Of a stretch of 64,000 nucleotides of DNA, positions 18,753 to 30,300 are shown piece after piece. The notes under the pieces are model-generated. The model saw only the letters and a list, made by a program, of their open reading frames with translations, was not told the DNA's origin and searched no databases. The stretch comes from Lichina pygmaea (Eukaryota > Ascomycota > Lichinomycetes > Lichinales > Lichinaceae): NCBI GenBank assembly GCA_963422465.1, contig OY730169.1, forward strand, positions 124,001 through 188,000. Direction: 5' to 3'. Position numbers and translations under genes: made by a program. Positions within the stretch are counted from its first letter, which is position 1. Every line of letters starts with the position of its first letter.

Positions 18753-19684
18753 AAGACGAGAGCGGCGTTCTCGGTACTGGATCCGTCTATCATACCGGGG
18801 GGGTGTTTTTTTTTTCTTTCTTTTACCATAGCTACGTCAGAGCCAGAAAAAGAGCCGAGCCTTCCAAATGCATTGTCCACAACCCTTGTGGCCTGTTGGG
18901 AGCACTTTGGGGAAACCGTCGTGTGTGTAGCATCTTGTTGTGTGGTCTGTGATCTGCCTTCTGTCGACCGTGGTCCGTGGTCCGTACTCCGTAGTTTGTA
19001 GTTTGTATTTTGTAGCTCGTAGTTCGTACATGAGTAGTGCGTGGCTTATTGGTCTTGAAGTTTGCTGGTTCCATAGTTCCATAATTCGTAGTTCGTAGTT
19101 CGTAGTTCGTAGTTCGCAGTTTGTAGTCCATAACTCGTCGATTCTGTATATCGTTAATTCGTGGTTCGTAGCTCGTAGCTCGTAGTTTGTGCTTTGTACT
19201 TTTTGTAATCCATAGTTCGTCCTTCGCGAGCCATCCTCCGTGAGAATGTAAAGGCCGTAGAGAAGAACCTCCCCCCCCTTGTGTCGCAAGAGCAAGAAAA
19301 GTGGTTGTCGTGATCATCGTCATCTCGGCGTGCATGATAAACAATGTGTGCGTGTACAGTACAGTAGCCATGGGCTGCGTAGTATCAGTGGGCATTGATG
19401 TCCCTTAAGAATGGCCAGATTGTGTGACTGTGCTGGATGATGTGTGAGGAAATGAGTTGGGAGGCTTGAAGAGGGGTATTGGGGGGGGGGGGGGGGAATA
19501 TGCAGAAAATACGAGACCTCATGTCGAAGGAAGAGATGAGGATGAAGTTGGGCTGGTGGTGGTGGTGTTAGCGATGGTGGGAGCAGCAAGAAGAGAAGGA
19601 GGAGGAGCTTCTTGGAAACAAGCTGAGAGGCTCTACAGGATGCATGGGACGGAGAGGGAGGATGGATAGGGAAGATGCAAGGTG
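18753..19684. other. Spacer between thymidylate synthase and CUZ1
   Basis: This holds the convergent 3' ends of the two genes. It contains a T run near 18808, the degenerate heptamer repeat annotated separately, and a 16-nt G run at 19481-19496. No further gene is seen. Confidence 0.5.
18960..19215. repeat. Degenerate GTAGTTC heptamer array
   Basis: The stretch is built from variants of a 7-bp unit, GTAGTTC, with GTAGTTT, GTAGCTC and GTATTTT forms. The cleanest block, near 19087-19117, has four perfect units. It lies in the 3' flank of thymidylate synthase. It resembles a decayed short-unit satellite; it is not the canonical fungal telomere repeat TTAGGG. Confidence 0.75.
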
Positions 19685-20892
19685 TCATGTCATAGGAAGA
19701 GAAGCTGAGCTGGTAGTAGTCGTAGGAGCAGCAAGATGAGAAGGAGGAGGGGCTCCGACGCCCCTCAGTAGTACCACCGTGTTGCCGCTGGCGAGCACGT
19801 CGCCGACCTTCTCGCCAAAGTCGAGCAGGCGGCCGCCCTCGACGTGGAAGATGCGGAGCCGGTCGAGCTCGGTGCCGCCGCGGTTGTTGATGTTGTTCAC
19901 CTGCATGTGGCGCGCCGCGACGTCGAGCAGGCGACCGACGGACCACTGCGCGTCGAAGAAGAGCGCCTCGGCCTTGACGGACGGGCGGTGGTGATCGGAG
20001 CCGCTGGCGCTAGGGGTGCCGCCGGGGGCGCCGCCGGCGGTGCCCTTGGCGGACGGACCGCTTGTCGTCGGCCCGGGCTCGGCCTCGACGTGCAGGTAGA
20101 TCCGTCTGTCCGTCGGGATCTTGGCCTCGCCCTTCGCCTTTCGTTTGAGCTCGTTCAGAGCCACCATGCGCGCCGCCGGGGTGCCGCTTTTGGCGTTGGC
20201 GGTCATCGTCTGTCGAAACGAAGTGAGCAAGGACCGGACGGGAGCAGTCGACTTGGCGGAAGGCGAGGCCGGCTTGTCCTTGCCCCACGGTCTCAGCCTC
20301 GACAGGGCCATTCGCGCCTTCTCCGCTTGCACCGCGGCGTTGAACGACGAGCTGCCGACGGCGCCGGCCGGCCGCGCGCCGATTGGGACCAGCTTCGCGC
20401 AGTCATGTTCTTCTCGGAGGCGATGCTTGAGGCAGTACTGTCGGTTGCAGTTCGGACAGTGTACCCCGATGTGGCGAGCGCTGTCGTTGATGGGCGATTT
20501 ACACGACGAGAACGCGCAGGTGCTCGCTCTGTTCGTTGTCCTGTATGCCGACGTAGCACTGGCGATTCGAGCGTCTGCGACCGTCTTCCTCCCTTCGACG
20601 GAGTTGCGCCGTCGATTTGCCGCCCAGGCGCCAGCTTTGGGACATTGGTGGGCTGCTTCCTTGTGGTGGTCTAGACAGAAAGTCCTGTTGAGTTCAGGTC
20701 GATAAGATCAGCTGAACGGCACCAACAGGAGACAATGAGCGGCGGAAAATTAAGGAATGGACATGTTCAATACCTCTTGCAGTTCTCGCATCGAAAGGGA
20801 AGAAAGTCCAGGCGATGGCAATGCTCGAGCTGGCAATGCGCGCCGATGGCTTCGACGTCGTCAACGGTATCTCCGGTGTCGTGTGAGATCAT
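19685..20892 (-). CDS. CUZ1: AN1 zinc-finger and ubiquitin-like protein (Cuz1 family)
   Basis: Two exons (20892-20774, 20684-19685) encode 372 aa. The first AN1 finger (VEAIGAHCQLEHC, LDFLPFRCENC, FCLDHHKEAAHQC) spans the intron. A second finger follows (CAFSSCKSPIND, VHCPNCNRQYC, HRLREEHDC). The C-terminal half holds a ubiquitin-like domain (FFDAQWSVGRLLDVAARHM, LRIFHVEGGRLLDFGE, GNTVVLLRG). Yeast Cuz1 has this same layout and links Cdc48/p97 to the proteasome, with a role in resistance to arsenite. Here that role is inferred from domain order. A poly-Thr/Ala/Ser tail follows the domain. The intron was placed because the two finger halves lie in different frames and the join restores the metal-binding spacing. 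Confidence 0.88.
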
Positions 20893-21648
20893 GTTGTCGT
20901 TCTTGGGAGAGCGTTTTTGCTCTTGAGATGCTTTTAAATTGTTCCCATGTTGTGTATCTAGCTTGTCATGTGACTAGGTCTGTCCATGATATTCCTTGCC
21001 AATATTGTAACTAGCGTGCGTACTTTACGCAATAACTAATACGTCCATAGCCAGCTACGAGTACACACCGGCTTACCAAAGGCACAAAGCGGCCTTCTTA
21101 GCAGATCCTGACAGGCAAGATTGGCCTGGCAGTGTTCCTCCATAAGCGCTGAGCTCCCGATTTTGACTCCCCAGCCTGCGCCTGCGGATGGCAGTGGGAG
21201 ACTGCCAAGCACATGGCCCTTCGGTAGGGAGTGACAGGCCTTGCGACGCAGCGCCGCCATTGATTTCCGGCAACTAACCACCAACCCCCGGGCAGCCAAC
21301 ATCCTTGCCGCGTGGTCCTTCCGACTGAACATCCTTCCCCAGTTCTCCTGGGCTAGCGACCAGCTTGTTATCTACTCGTAGTCTGGCTATCACCCAGCTA
21401 TCTTTCAGCATCTCAGTAGGAGGGTGCCTGTGCAGGGCCGCAGGGGGGGGGGGGGGGGGGGGGTTTAATTCATGTGTACCTTTTCAGTTGCTTCACCTCT
21501 AAGTCACCAATAGCACGTGACTACCCCTTTCTAATCCCCCTTTTCTTTTCTCAGACTACACTTCTCCCTCTCCTCTTTCACTTTTCTCCTCCCTCACTTA
21601 CTAGTGGAATGAAAGCTCTGTCAACCATCATCTACATATTCTGCAACC
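20893..21648. other. Spacer between CUZ1 and the protease-like gene
   Basis: No gene recognised. It contains a 21-nt G run (21443-21463). From here the base composition becomes visibly more AT-rich than neighbouring genes. Confidence 0.5.
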
Positions 21649-23198
21649 ATGTCGTCAAAGATTCGTCAACTAATGGTCCCCTCAGATCTGGAGTGCAAAT
21701 GTTACTATATCGGTTTACCATCTACACCACGCTTGGTCGGTCGCTCTGACATTACCTTATGGCAAGCCCCCCGCGGACCGGAGGCGTACCACAGACACAA
21801 GCTGCTAAAGCCTGTCGGCCCACATCCTCTCGAAACAGTGTGGGAGAAAGGCTTGTGTGAATTGGTTACGTTGACAGCTCATTTCACCCTGTCGTCGTCT
21901 GGATCGGGGTCGAACCAGAATCTCTTTCTGAAGACGACGGTACTCTGACGGCGCTCCGTTGCTGGAGGCTCATCCTGGGCCAGTTTGGTATCCAAGGCGT
22001 CGAGGTCGAACTACGCGAGTCTTGCACCACCTCACTTGGTAGTCCCAAGCTATTGCCACCCGTATCGGTGAAGGACTCAAGCGCTCTTGTGCGAGAACCT
22101 GTCACTCATACCCTTGGTCTTCCGATTTCGTGCAGTGCCACGCCTCATCTTGAAGGGACAGGAGGGCTATTCGTTGGCGAGGGTGGAACAAGCAAGAGAA
22201 TTTTTCTCCTCACGGCTCGCCATGTCGTGTTTCCGGTCAGCAATGAGTCGAACGTCAACTGCGTCTTAACAAATACCGGCCAACCCCGTTGCAAGGTCAA
22301 CCTCATGGGTTCCACCGGGTTTCAGAAGTTCACCGACGATATTGCGCGAGCGATAGGACACGTCAACTACAGGCTAACAACAAGGCAAAAAGAGCTCGCT
22401 CGCATCGAGAATCCGGACCACCATGGGACTAAGGAGTCGATCGAAAAAGCCAGAAGAGGTGTGCAGGACGCAGAAATCAGAGTCAAGACTCTTGACACCT
22501 TTAGTAGAGACATCACCATGCACTGGACTAGTGCCAACAGCCGCGAACTGGGCTACGTCATCTATGCCCCACCGCTCACGACCAACACTGGAACACACGG
22601 GCATACTCTCGACATCGCGCTTGTCAATCTCCACCTCCAGAAGCTAGATGCTACCACTTTCAGTGGCAATGTCATGGATCTTCGCTCTAGGATCCTCGAA
22701 CCCGAAGACTTTGTCAGAATCGTCCACCCGAATCAAAAGACCAATTACACGACCCCCTATCCAGAAGAGGGCCTTTTGGTGCTCAGAGGCACTATTCCGG
22801 AAGATGAGATCCGCCGTCCTTCAAGTCTAGATGAGAACGATGATCCGTGTCTTGTGGTCATGAAGAATGGTACCACAACAGGCCTAACTTTTGGCCGCGC
22901 ATCCAGAATTCGTTCTTGTGTCCGAAACTACTTCTCAGATGCAGAAAATGCCATGTCTATGGAGTGGTGCATCACAGCAAACTATGAGCCTCGGGAATGG
23001 CAATTCTCTAAGGCAGGCGACTCTGGTAGTATTGTTGTCGACGGGCGAGGCCGTATTGGTGGTATGATTACTGGAGGCAGCGGCTCTCAGGGTTGCGTCT
23101 TGGTCGACATCACATACGCCACCAACATCCATCGGATTATGGACAGCATCAAACTTCAGTACCCGGGAGCCCATCTCCACCCGGTCCTCGATGCTTAA
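21649..23198 (+). pseudogene. Trypsin-like serine protease of a fungal hypothetical family, probably damaged
   Basis: The N-terminal part begins with ATG at 21649 and carries the family signature YIGLPSTPRLVGR and RGPEAYHRHKLLKPVG. A second frame, open from about 21861 to 23198, continues the family sequence (IGYVDSSFHPVVVWIGV) and then a trypsin-like domain. Its triad is His in LLTARHVVF, Asp in HTLDIALVNL and Ser in KAGDSGSIVV. Between the parts the frame shifts, a TGA falls where relatives have Arg (a CpG-type C-to-T change would explain it), and about 25 conserved residues are missing. No plausible intron repairs this; the only candidate is 22 nt. No ATG starts the protease frame before the domain. 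The family is widespread and often multicopy in fungi, with unknown role. The catalytic half looks intact, so recent inactivation or an unusual start is possible. Confidence 0.6.
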
Positions 23199-23290
23199 GC
23201 TGGTCTCAATCGACGCCACCTTCTACAACATGTAAGTAACTTGGACAGCTCACGTTTCAAGCTGCTATTTCCCTGCCTACCTACTCACAT

Positions 23291-23418
23291 GGGGCGGCAT
23301 GGTGTAGTGGGAAGCTGGTGAGAGTTTCCCACTACGTGGCACCCATAACCCGGAACTAGTGGTGTCAGGCCTGGAGAACCTGACTAAACTAGTCGTCAGT
23401 TCGAATCTGACCTACCCC
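23291..23418 (+). ncRNA. tRNA-like structured element (intron-bearing tRNA-like gene or SINE head)
   Basis: The left part (GGGGCGGCATGGTGTAGTGG) resembles a tRNA acceptor strand plus the internal A box. The right part has a perfect T arm, GTCAG-TTCGAAT-CTGAC, followed by CTACCCC, which can pair with the 5' GGGGCGG apart from one mismatch. The roughly 55 extra bases between the arms form two strong hairpins: GTAGTGGGAA with TTCCCACTAC, and GTCAGG with CCTGAC nested inside ACTAGT repeats. The A-to-B box spacing is too long for a normal tRNA. An A6 stretch lies just downstream. This could be a Pol III-driven SINE head or a degenerate intron-bearing tRNA gene. No anticodon can be assigned with confidence. 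Confidence 0.35.
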
Positions 23419-24052
23419 ACATTCTGCCACAAAAAACCCCCGAGATTCATAGAACTTGTCTAAGATGTACTCCTCGCAAGATGTACGAAAGCCCTCAAAA
23501 AATTGCTCACCCAATACCGTCAAGATCCACAAACCCTCATTACTGTGGTTTTCCTATTTCCCCTACGGGGTTTGGGGTTTTCCCACAGTACGTACACTAC
23601 AAACCCCGGGGTGTACGGTAAATACGTGAGGTTCCTGAGTCAAGTCTACCAGAGACAAAATTCCATCAAGTTCTGCATGGCTTAACAGCCGAATCAGTGT
23701 AAGAATCAAAATAAAAAAAACCTACTCACATGTTCTTCAGTGTTCAGGGTCTTCTGCGCAGGTGGCAACAAACACTGGTGGTCGGAGCTGGATGGGAGCT
23801 GGATGGGAGATGACCGTGGTGAGGACGCATTGACACAGTAATTCTCATAGTGTCCTGCGCAGCACTCTTGAAGCTTGTTGCTCAGCATTGCTCCGGTGCT
23901 GTACTACAAGAAGGGATGCGACAAAACAATCCATGCCTCTATCACCGTGATACTGCGATCAACCCAAAGCCTCTCTAGCCCTGTAAGAAAAGTTCATCCT
24001 AATGATTACTTCCATCTTTCATCCTTCATCCTTCGTACTTCGTACTTCTACG

Positions 24053-24084
24053 CCTTGACACCTTGACACCTTGACACCTTGACA
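24053..24084. repeat. 8-bp tandem repeat CCTTGACA x4
   Basis: Four perfect head-to-tail copies of CCTTGACA, preceded by short ATCCTTC and GTACTTC repetitions. A short minisatellite. Confidence 0.9.
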
Positions 24085-24609
24085 CCCTGGTGTGAAGGTT
24101 GCCCCAGTGTCAACCGTTCAACGGCGGAGGCACAGCAATGTGCTGTGATGCCAGGAGAACTAGCTCAGGATCTGCGACTACCTCTGTATTCTGTACACGG
24201 GGAAGAGCAACACGGCAATAGTGTCAGGGCCAGGGCCAGGGCTCCACGCCCCACAAATATCCGAAAGACATGTCTTTTTTTTCTGTCGACCAAAAAAAAG
24301 AGGAGTCCGACACCTGATAGAGAGAGACACGAGACGCGAGACGAGACACACGAGACAGAGAGGACATGTTCAAGAGGTAGAAAATATTTATTTTTTTCCA
24401 TGACGACTTCAGCACGTAATTACATATGTACTTCTTCACTGATGTCAAGTACCGTATGGCAGAAGAAGAATGAGAAAAGGAAGAAGAAGACGAGTGAGGA
24501 ATGAAGAAAGAACAAGAACAACAAGAAGAAGAGGAAGAAGATAAGGGAGGAACCGCGATGATATCAACAGACAAAACAAAGAACGAACAAGATCTCTTTC
24601 TCTCTCCCC

Positions 24610-24614
<5 letters not shown>

Positions 24615-24662
<48 letters not shown>
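24615..24662. repeat. (CA)n dinucleotide microsatellite, about 24 units
   Basis: An uninterrupted CA repeat in the 3' flank of BEM1, preceded by a CT-rich stretch. Expected to be length-variable. Confidence 0.97.
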
Positions 24663-24666
<4 letters not shown>

Positions 24667-24842
24667 CACATACAGAACACAAGTTCCCCCGTGAATTTCC
24701 AGTTTCTCGTGCATTCGCCATTCCTCGCCGTTCCTTACCTACTCCGACGACGATGAGGATGACGAGGACGAGAAACGACAAGGACAACGACATTGCAGGA
24801 AAAAAAGAGAACCATCCCCCTCTCCCCAAGTCATACCAAAAA

Positions 24843-26195
24843 TCAGTAGTTGACATAGATAGCCAACTTGGGATTCCTCTGCAGAGCGACAAAGAGATCT
24901 TCGTCGTTCTGCAGGGACTCGTACGTATTACTCGGCTCATTCTTGTACTGGATCCGAACAGCCTCGTCCCGGTCGTTGCCGTCGCCGCCGCCGCCGCCGC
25001 CTCCGAGACTCAACCTCGCCTGGACCTTCTCCATCAGCTGATCAAAGGTGATGTCCGTCGGAACCCGGATCGCGATGAGGTCGTCTTGGTAGTATACCTT
25101 GATCTTCATCGCGCCCGTTGGGTTGTTGCCGGCCCCGCCCGTCACCGATGCGCTCGCTGTCGAGTTGACCGCCGTTGTGCCCTGAGATCCGTTGGACACC
25201 TGGGTTAACGAGCTGGCTTGCCGAGTCATCTCCGGACGGGTCTTTGGCGGGTACTGGTGCATCTGACCGTCCGACGACGATGGACTTCGGTAGTGCATGG
25301 CCTGCGACGGTGCAACACCGTTCGAATACGATGGCGACTGCTGCCGTTGATGCCGCGGTGCTTGGCCACCCGGTCGACCCAGGGCCGGCTGCGAGGGTTG
25401 ATACCCTTGCTGGTACTGGTGGCTGTGGAAGGTGTTGTGGGGGTGGGAGTAGGGGTGTGAGTGGTACGCCGCGCCGTTGAGGCTGCCCGATGACTGCGGC
25501 GTCACGCCGTTCGGCGAGAGGCCGCCGCTGGACGGTTGGGAGCCACCGGACAGACGGCGGTAGCCGGCGACGGCGTCGTTGTGGCCGTCGTTGTGACCGT
25601 CGCTGTGGCTGTCGCCACCGCCGCCCTCGATCGGCCGATCACCCTCCTTGGGCGCGAAGAGCTGTCGGACGAGATGGCAGCGAGAGATGTACGACGACAT
25701 GCGCAGCAGCTTCTTGATGTAGTCGTCCAGGCTCTCGCGCCGCATGTGCGAGATCTGAACGGTGACGTACGTAACCGGACCGGGCATGAACGGTAATGTT
25801 CGCTGCTTGCCGGCATTGCCGGCCTCCTCGGGGAACTCGCTCAGCAGCGCGATTTGGAAATCGTAAAAGTCTTGATAAGCGCGCGAGAGCTCCCAATGGC
25901 GCCCGTCCTCCATGACCGCCTCGATCACGTACCAGTACTTGTCGCCGGCAAAGTACCATCGTGGGATGCAGGCCGATAAGGGTGCCAGAACCTGCGCCGA
26001 CGACGGCCTCGAGTACGGATTCTGGGGGTCGATCGTCGCCGATCCGCTGGCGACACGCTGATGACTTGCTCGTGACTGCTGCTGCTGCTGCTGCTGCTGC
26101 TGATGGCGAAGGGAAATCCCATGTGTCAGCGCCTTTGGCGGACGACGTGGGACGATTTGCTTGAGACGGGAGGGGAGGAAAAGTTTCGACGCGCG

Positions 26196-26227
<32 letters not shown>

Positions 26228-27366
26228 AGAGCAATGACAACCGCGACTCACCTGTCCGTTGGGATAACCGTTCTGGTAGCTTTGCCTGCCAGTCCCGACG
26301 CTCAACCGGTCCATCCCCTGCTGCATCCGCTGCTGGGAGTTGTCCAAATTGAACTGGCCCAGCGGGATGCTGCTGTTCTTGTAGTTGGCCGCCATCTTCT
26401 TCCACTCCTCGACCTTGGGCACACCGGCCCGCCGCACGGCCTCGTGCGGGTCCGCCACAGCCTCGCCCGTCGCCATATCCCGCAGCTCGATGAACGAGAC
26501 GGGTATCAGACCCGGTCCTCCTAGACGACCGATGGGCTTGGCCACGAACCACTCCGGGTTCGACTGGGCGATGACGATGATGGCCTCGCCGCGCTTGGCC
26601 TCGAGCTCGTCGGGTCTCTCGGCCGCAAAGTCGTACTGAACGACGCCGTAAACCATGGCTCCCGCGCCCCGTTGACCGGTCGAGATGCGCGAAGGATGTG
26701 ACGTAGGGGGGTGGTCATTCGCGGCGGCCTTCTCGGATCGATCGCTTTCACCAATCTCGCCATCTCCATACAGACCGCTGGTGCGCGAAAGCGACGAGCC
26801 AGCGCTGTCGCGTTCGTTGCGGGCGAGGATCTCGAAGAACTGAACCGGGACCATGCCTCGCGCGTTGCGGTTGCAGGCTTCGTACCAATCCGCATCGTTC
26901 TCGCGTCCGATGACGTGGAAGAAGTCTCCTTTCGAGAAGCTGAGCTCCTGTGGGTGCTTCGGATTCGCTTCGTAGTCGTATAGTGCACGGATGACCTAGA
27001 TTTGTCCCCGGGACACGGGGCCCGAACCCGTCAGCGGATGCGATTCTCGCGCCGTTCGTCACCATCCCAAAGAGGAGGTCATGAGCATCTCAATACAGCC
27101 TCCGATGATGAGGATCTGGAGCCAACTCAACTCAACGCAACGCAACGCAACGCAACACAACGCAACGCACCTGCCGAGTCTCGTAACATACCTTCTTAGG
27201 GGGAAGGATGGCGAGGGCATCCTTGGCAGGGATGGATGTGTGGTGTGAATGCACCTTCACTTCATCCTTGCAGCCCTTGAGCGAGCGGCGAAGCGCCTTC
27301 GGTCGGGAAGAGTCAGTCCGAACATGTCCAACGACCAAGGTCCAAGCCAGCCTAACGCACCTTCAT
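24843..27366 (-). CDS. BEM1: Polarity scaffold Bem1 (SH3-SH3-PX-PB1)
   Basis: Four exons (27366-27361, 27296-27192, 26995-26252, 26159-24843) encode 723 aa. Order: basic N-terminus MKALRRSLKG; SH3-1 at about 38-95 (VIRALYDYEANPKHPQELSF, GMVPVQFFEIL); SH3-2 at about 152-210 (YGVVQYDFAAERPDELEAK, IPVSFIEL); a Q9 run; a PX domain at about 349-460 (YWYVIEAVMEDGRHWELSR, MRRESLDDYIKKLL); a Ser/Gln/His-rich linker; and a C-terminal PB1 domain at about 639-723 (MKIKVYYQDDLIAIRVP, LAIYVNY). Family role: Bem1/Scd2 holds Cdc42, its GEF Cdc24 (through PB1) and PAK kinases together at growth sites. Oddities: the first coding exon is just ATGAAG, intron 2 holds an AACGC pentamer repeat, and intron 3 holds a 31-nt C run. 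All joins are in phase. Confidence 0.93.
26196..26226. repeat. 31-nt homopolymeric C run inside BEM1 intron 3
   Basis: Thirty-one consecutive C on the + strand, so a G run on the BEM1 sense strand, close to the donor of a 92-nt intron. It is the longest homopolymer in the window and a likely slippage and sequencing-error site. Confidence 0.95.
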
Positions 27367-30300
27367 CTCGAGGGCGGTATTCGGAGCTGTCGGTCAGACG
27401 TACACTTGTCGACGTCTGCGGTCGTCGTGCTGTTGTCCCGGCCGCGGCCGCGAACAGCTCGCGATGTGAACAAAGTCCGGTGGTAGCCGCGCCGTGCACA
27501 GGAGACTCCGCAGTTCTTCCAGTGGGGTCTCTTCTGCGACTCCAGATGTGCGAGGTGCGAACGCCGAGTCTTCACCAGCAGACTTGTCGTCACCATCCAC
27601 GAGCAGTGCGCCGGCAAAGCGAGGTTGTGCGGTGCTTGTACCGTCGCAGTGCCAGTGCTCGACGAGATTCTTGTCTGCTCTCGCCCTTCAGCTGTCCAAT
27701 TCGCAGTCCAGCCGCTGTCGAAAGAATTCCCTAGATGCTGTTGGCGGAGGCAAGGGGCAGGAGGGCTGAAATTGACCCAAAGTGAGGTGAACCCCGCAGT
27801 CGAATTGGAGGCACGAGGGTGACAACCGCGCCGGTGCGAGAACCGACCGTTTTGTTCGCGGTTCTGTGGTCGAAGAAGTGTGGTCGGTGGACCTGCACTC
27901 CTGCCGTCAAAGGTGTCTTTTCCGTCTTTCTCTGTTTCGCCGTGGTTCGTCGTCGTCGTCGTCGTCGTCTTCCGGTAGCCGATTGGCAATGGTGGAGCGG
28001 CACCGGCCAAAAGCGGGAAATGCGCTAGCCGGTCGGGTAGGTTGATGTTCGGGCAGCGATCGATAATTATGTGAGGAGTCGCGGCGGCCACGGCGGGAAT
28101 CCCACGATTATTGAAGCGCCTTCCCGAGGACGAAGCACATGGTACGAACGTAGGTATGTCCGTATTTACTGAACGACCGTCAGCTGCGCCGGGCTAAGGG
28201 TCTTGGTAGGGTGACGAGGTGTGATGGACGAACTCTTGCTTTACGGAGCAACCTACTCCGTACATACGTACCTGTTTGTGCGGTGACCCCGAAAGATTCG
28301 GGGTCAGGACGGTTCAGCACGAAAGGTGTTATGGCCGACTGCCGTACCGTGGCTTAGACTTCATCAATCGGAGGTGAAACCGTCGACGAGAACAGCTGAT
28401 ACGTTGTGACCGGAGCCGCGATGATGGCGACTGGCAGATGGAAAGGGATACGGGTTGCAACGACGCATTAGATTCGAGGATCTGCTGTCCTATCGAGCGG
28501 CCAACCCTCGATACGTTCTCGATGGGCTTTTCCGAGACAGAGGATGTAGACGAAGGCAGAGATCAAGGAAGAACAAGGAACAATGGTTAAGGTCAGACGC
28601 TCTAGAAGGGAGTCGTCACGATTTCGAGCGGTCCGATTCCATCCTCAACAAGAGACGTACGTATGGCAATAAAGGGGAGAGCTGCTCGGCAAGGCAGCCT
28701 TGTCCTAAGACATCTGACATGTCGAAACTCATGCATCGTCTTCCAAACAGAACGACGTCCGAGGTGGTACATAGTACGTAGTATTGCAGTGTAGCTGGCA
28801 TCGCAGTACTTATCTTCTCGCGTCCATTACTATTGCGCAATGTCATAGATGTGAGGCTCGGTCTTCAGGCTATGCTCATATCCCCGTCGCACCACCCCAT
28901 CATGCCCATGTAGGGGGGGGGGGGGGTAAGGTACCGTTCCGTACCTGGCATGGTCGCCTGGTTGCTCACTGGACCAACACCGCAACTCTCTGAGCTCAGG
29001 CATCGATAAGCTGAGTTCAAGCGTCTCGCGCCTATCCCCAGAGTCTTGAGCCTACTAGAACGATCAGCGAAAGCTTGAAGCTACAGTAACACCAAGTCCG
29101 CACGGTGCACTGTTCAGGGTCTAGCATAATTTTCTCCCAACTCGTGCGATGAGCAACTCTCCGTAAATCCGTGGCGCCGGCAATGCGTAGGTACGGAATG
29201 TACGGAGTACATACAGTACGTACTTCCGTACTTGGGAACGACATCCTCCCAACCGTATGACGGTATCGATAAGCCTAACCCCAACCTTAGGGTCCACAAA
29301 GCCTAACCTGGGCTGACCACAGATCACGCACTGTAGCTATAGGCTCTCCTTTGACGTCTCACCTGGTCTGAAATCTGCGTAGCCAAAGGTCCTCACTACG
29401 AGCACACACCCGTTGCTACCGGCTGTTCACGGGGATCTTTGGGCCCCTTTCTGCTCCGCCCTCGCGCTGTCGTTAAGAATTGATTCGCTTCGTAGGTTGG
29501 TGATACGTAAAAGTAACCCAAGCCTGCTTCTGGATGGGGTTGCAGGGTGTACAGGCCAATCGGAGCTCCTGTGGCCCTTAAGATGGACTTGTACGAGAGG
29601 ACGAGGGGGACGACTCGGTCCGAAGCCGATTTTGTGTCGAGGGTTTGACCAGGGTCTTGTCGTTGCACCGTACATACGTACGTATGTAGTACTTCACTTG
29701 TATTCATGCGGCCCCTAGAATTCTCGATGAAGAGGTTTCATTGCCGATGATCGATGGTGTTCGGTCATTAGTGGCTACGATAAAGATAGCCGATGGCTGA
29801 GACAGCGGCCCCAGTGCCGTATACAAGCCGTGGTGCCCATCCTGTGATCTGGGCTGCTTCTAGATACGGATCAATCCGGGCGCCAGCCTTCTCCAAAGGA
29901 TCAAGCTCAGCTATCGACTGGGTTCGAGGCCGTCTGCACGTCCGGAGCTGACGCTCAGGAGAGAGTCGGTGTCGTTGATAAGCTTGACAGAGATCAAGAT
30001 ACCCGACGCCTTCTTGGAATCACACCGCCGTGAAGACCCTCATATCGAACCTCCGACAAACGAACTGATACAACAGACGTGACGAAGAGGCACGGGAGAC
30101 GACGGACCCATTTGAGTCGGAGCCGACCCAAATGTGTGCTGCCGCTCCCGTAGATCGACGTCGCCGTATACGGTAGAGGTTATGGTGGGTGCTCTGATAC
30201 CGCTGAAGTATCAAGCGCATCGCCAAGAGACCCTCCGGTATCCCCAGTCGCCGGGCACCAGCCATGTGGACGACCGGGAGAGAATAAGCCACGCTGAAAG

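Larger units (their letters stand above)
23199..24842. other. Spacer between the protease-like gene and BEM1
   Basis: An AT-richer non-coding stretch. It contains a tRNA-like element, an 8-bp tandem repeat, a GA-rich purine stretch near 24315-24365 and a (CA)24 dinucleotide run. The right part is the BEM1 3' flank. No protein gene was recognised. Confidence 0.5.

Noticed and set aside
18960-19215. Interstitial telomere
   Set aside because: The unit is GTAGTTC, not TTAGGG, and it is degenerate.
21853-21874. A 22-nt GT-AG segment that could act as an intron in the protease-like gene
   Set aside because: It is far below the minimal intron size and removing it does not restore the family sequence or frame.
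27363-28091. 242-codon frame ending on the BEM1 start codon
   Set aside because: A TGA overlapping the ATG looks like a coupled upstream ORF, but its content is low-complexity and the start is not an ATG with good context. Chance is the simpler reading.
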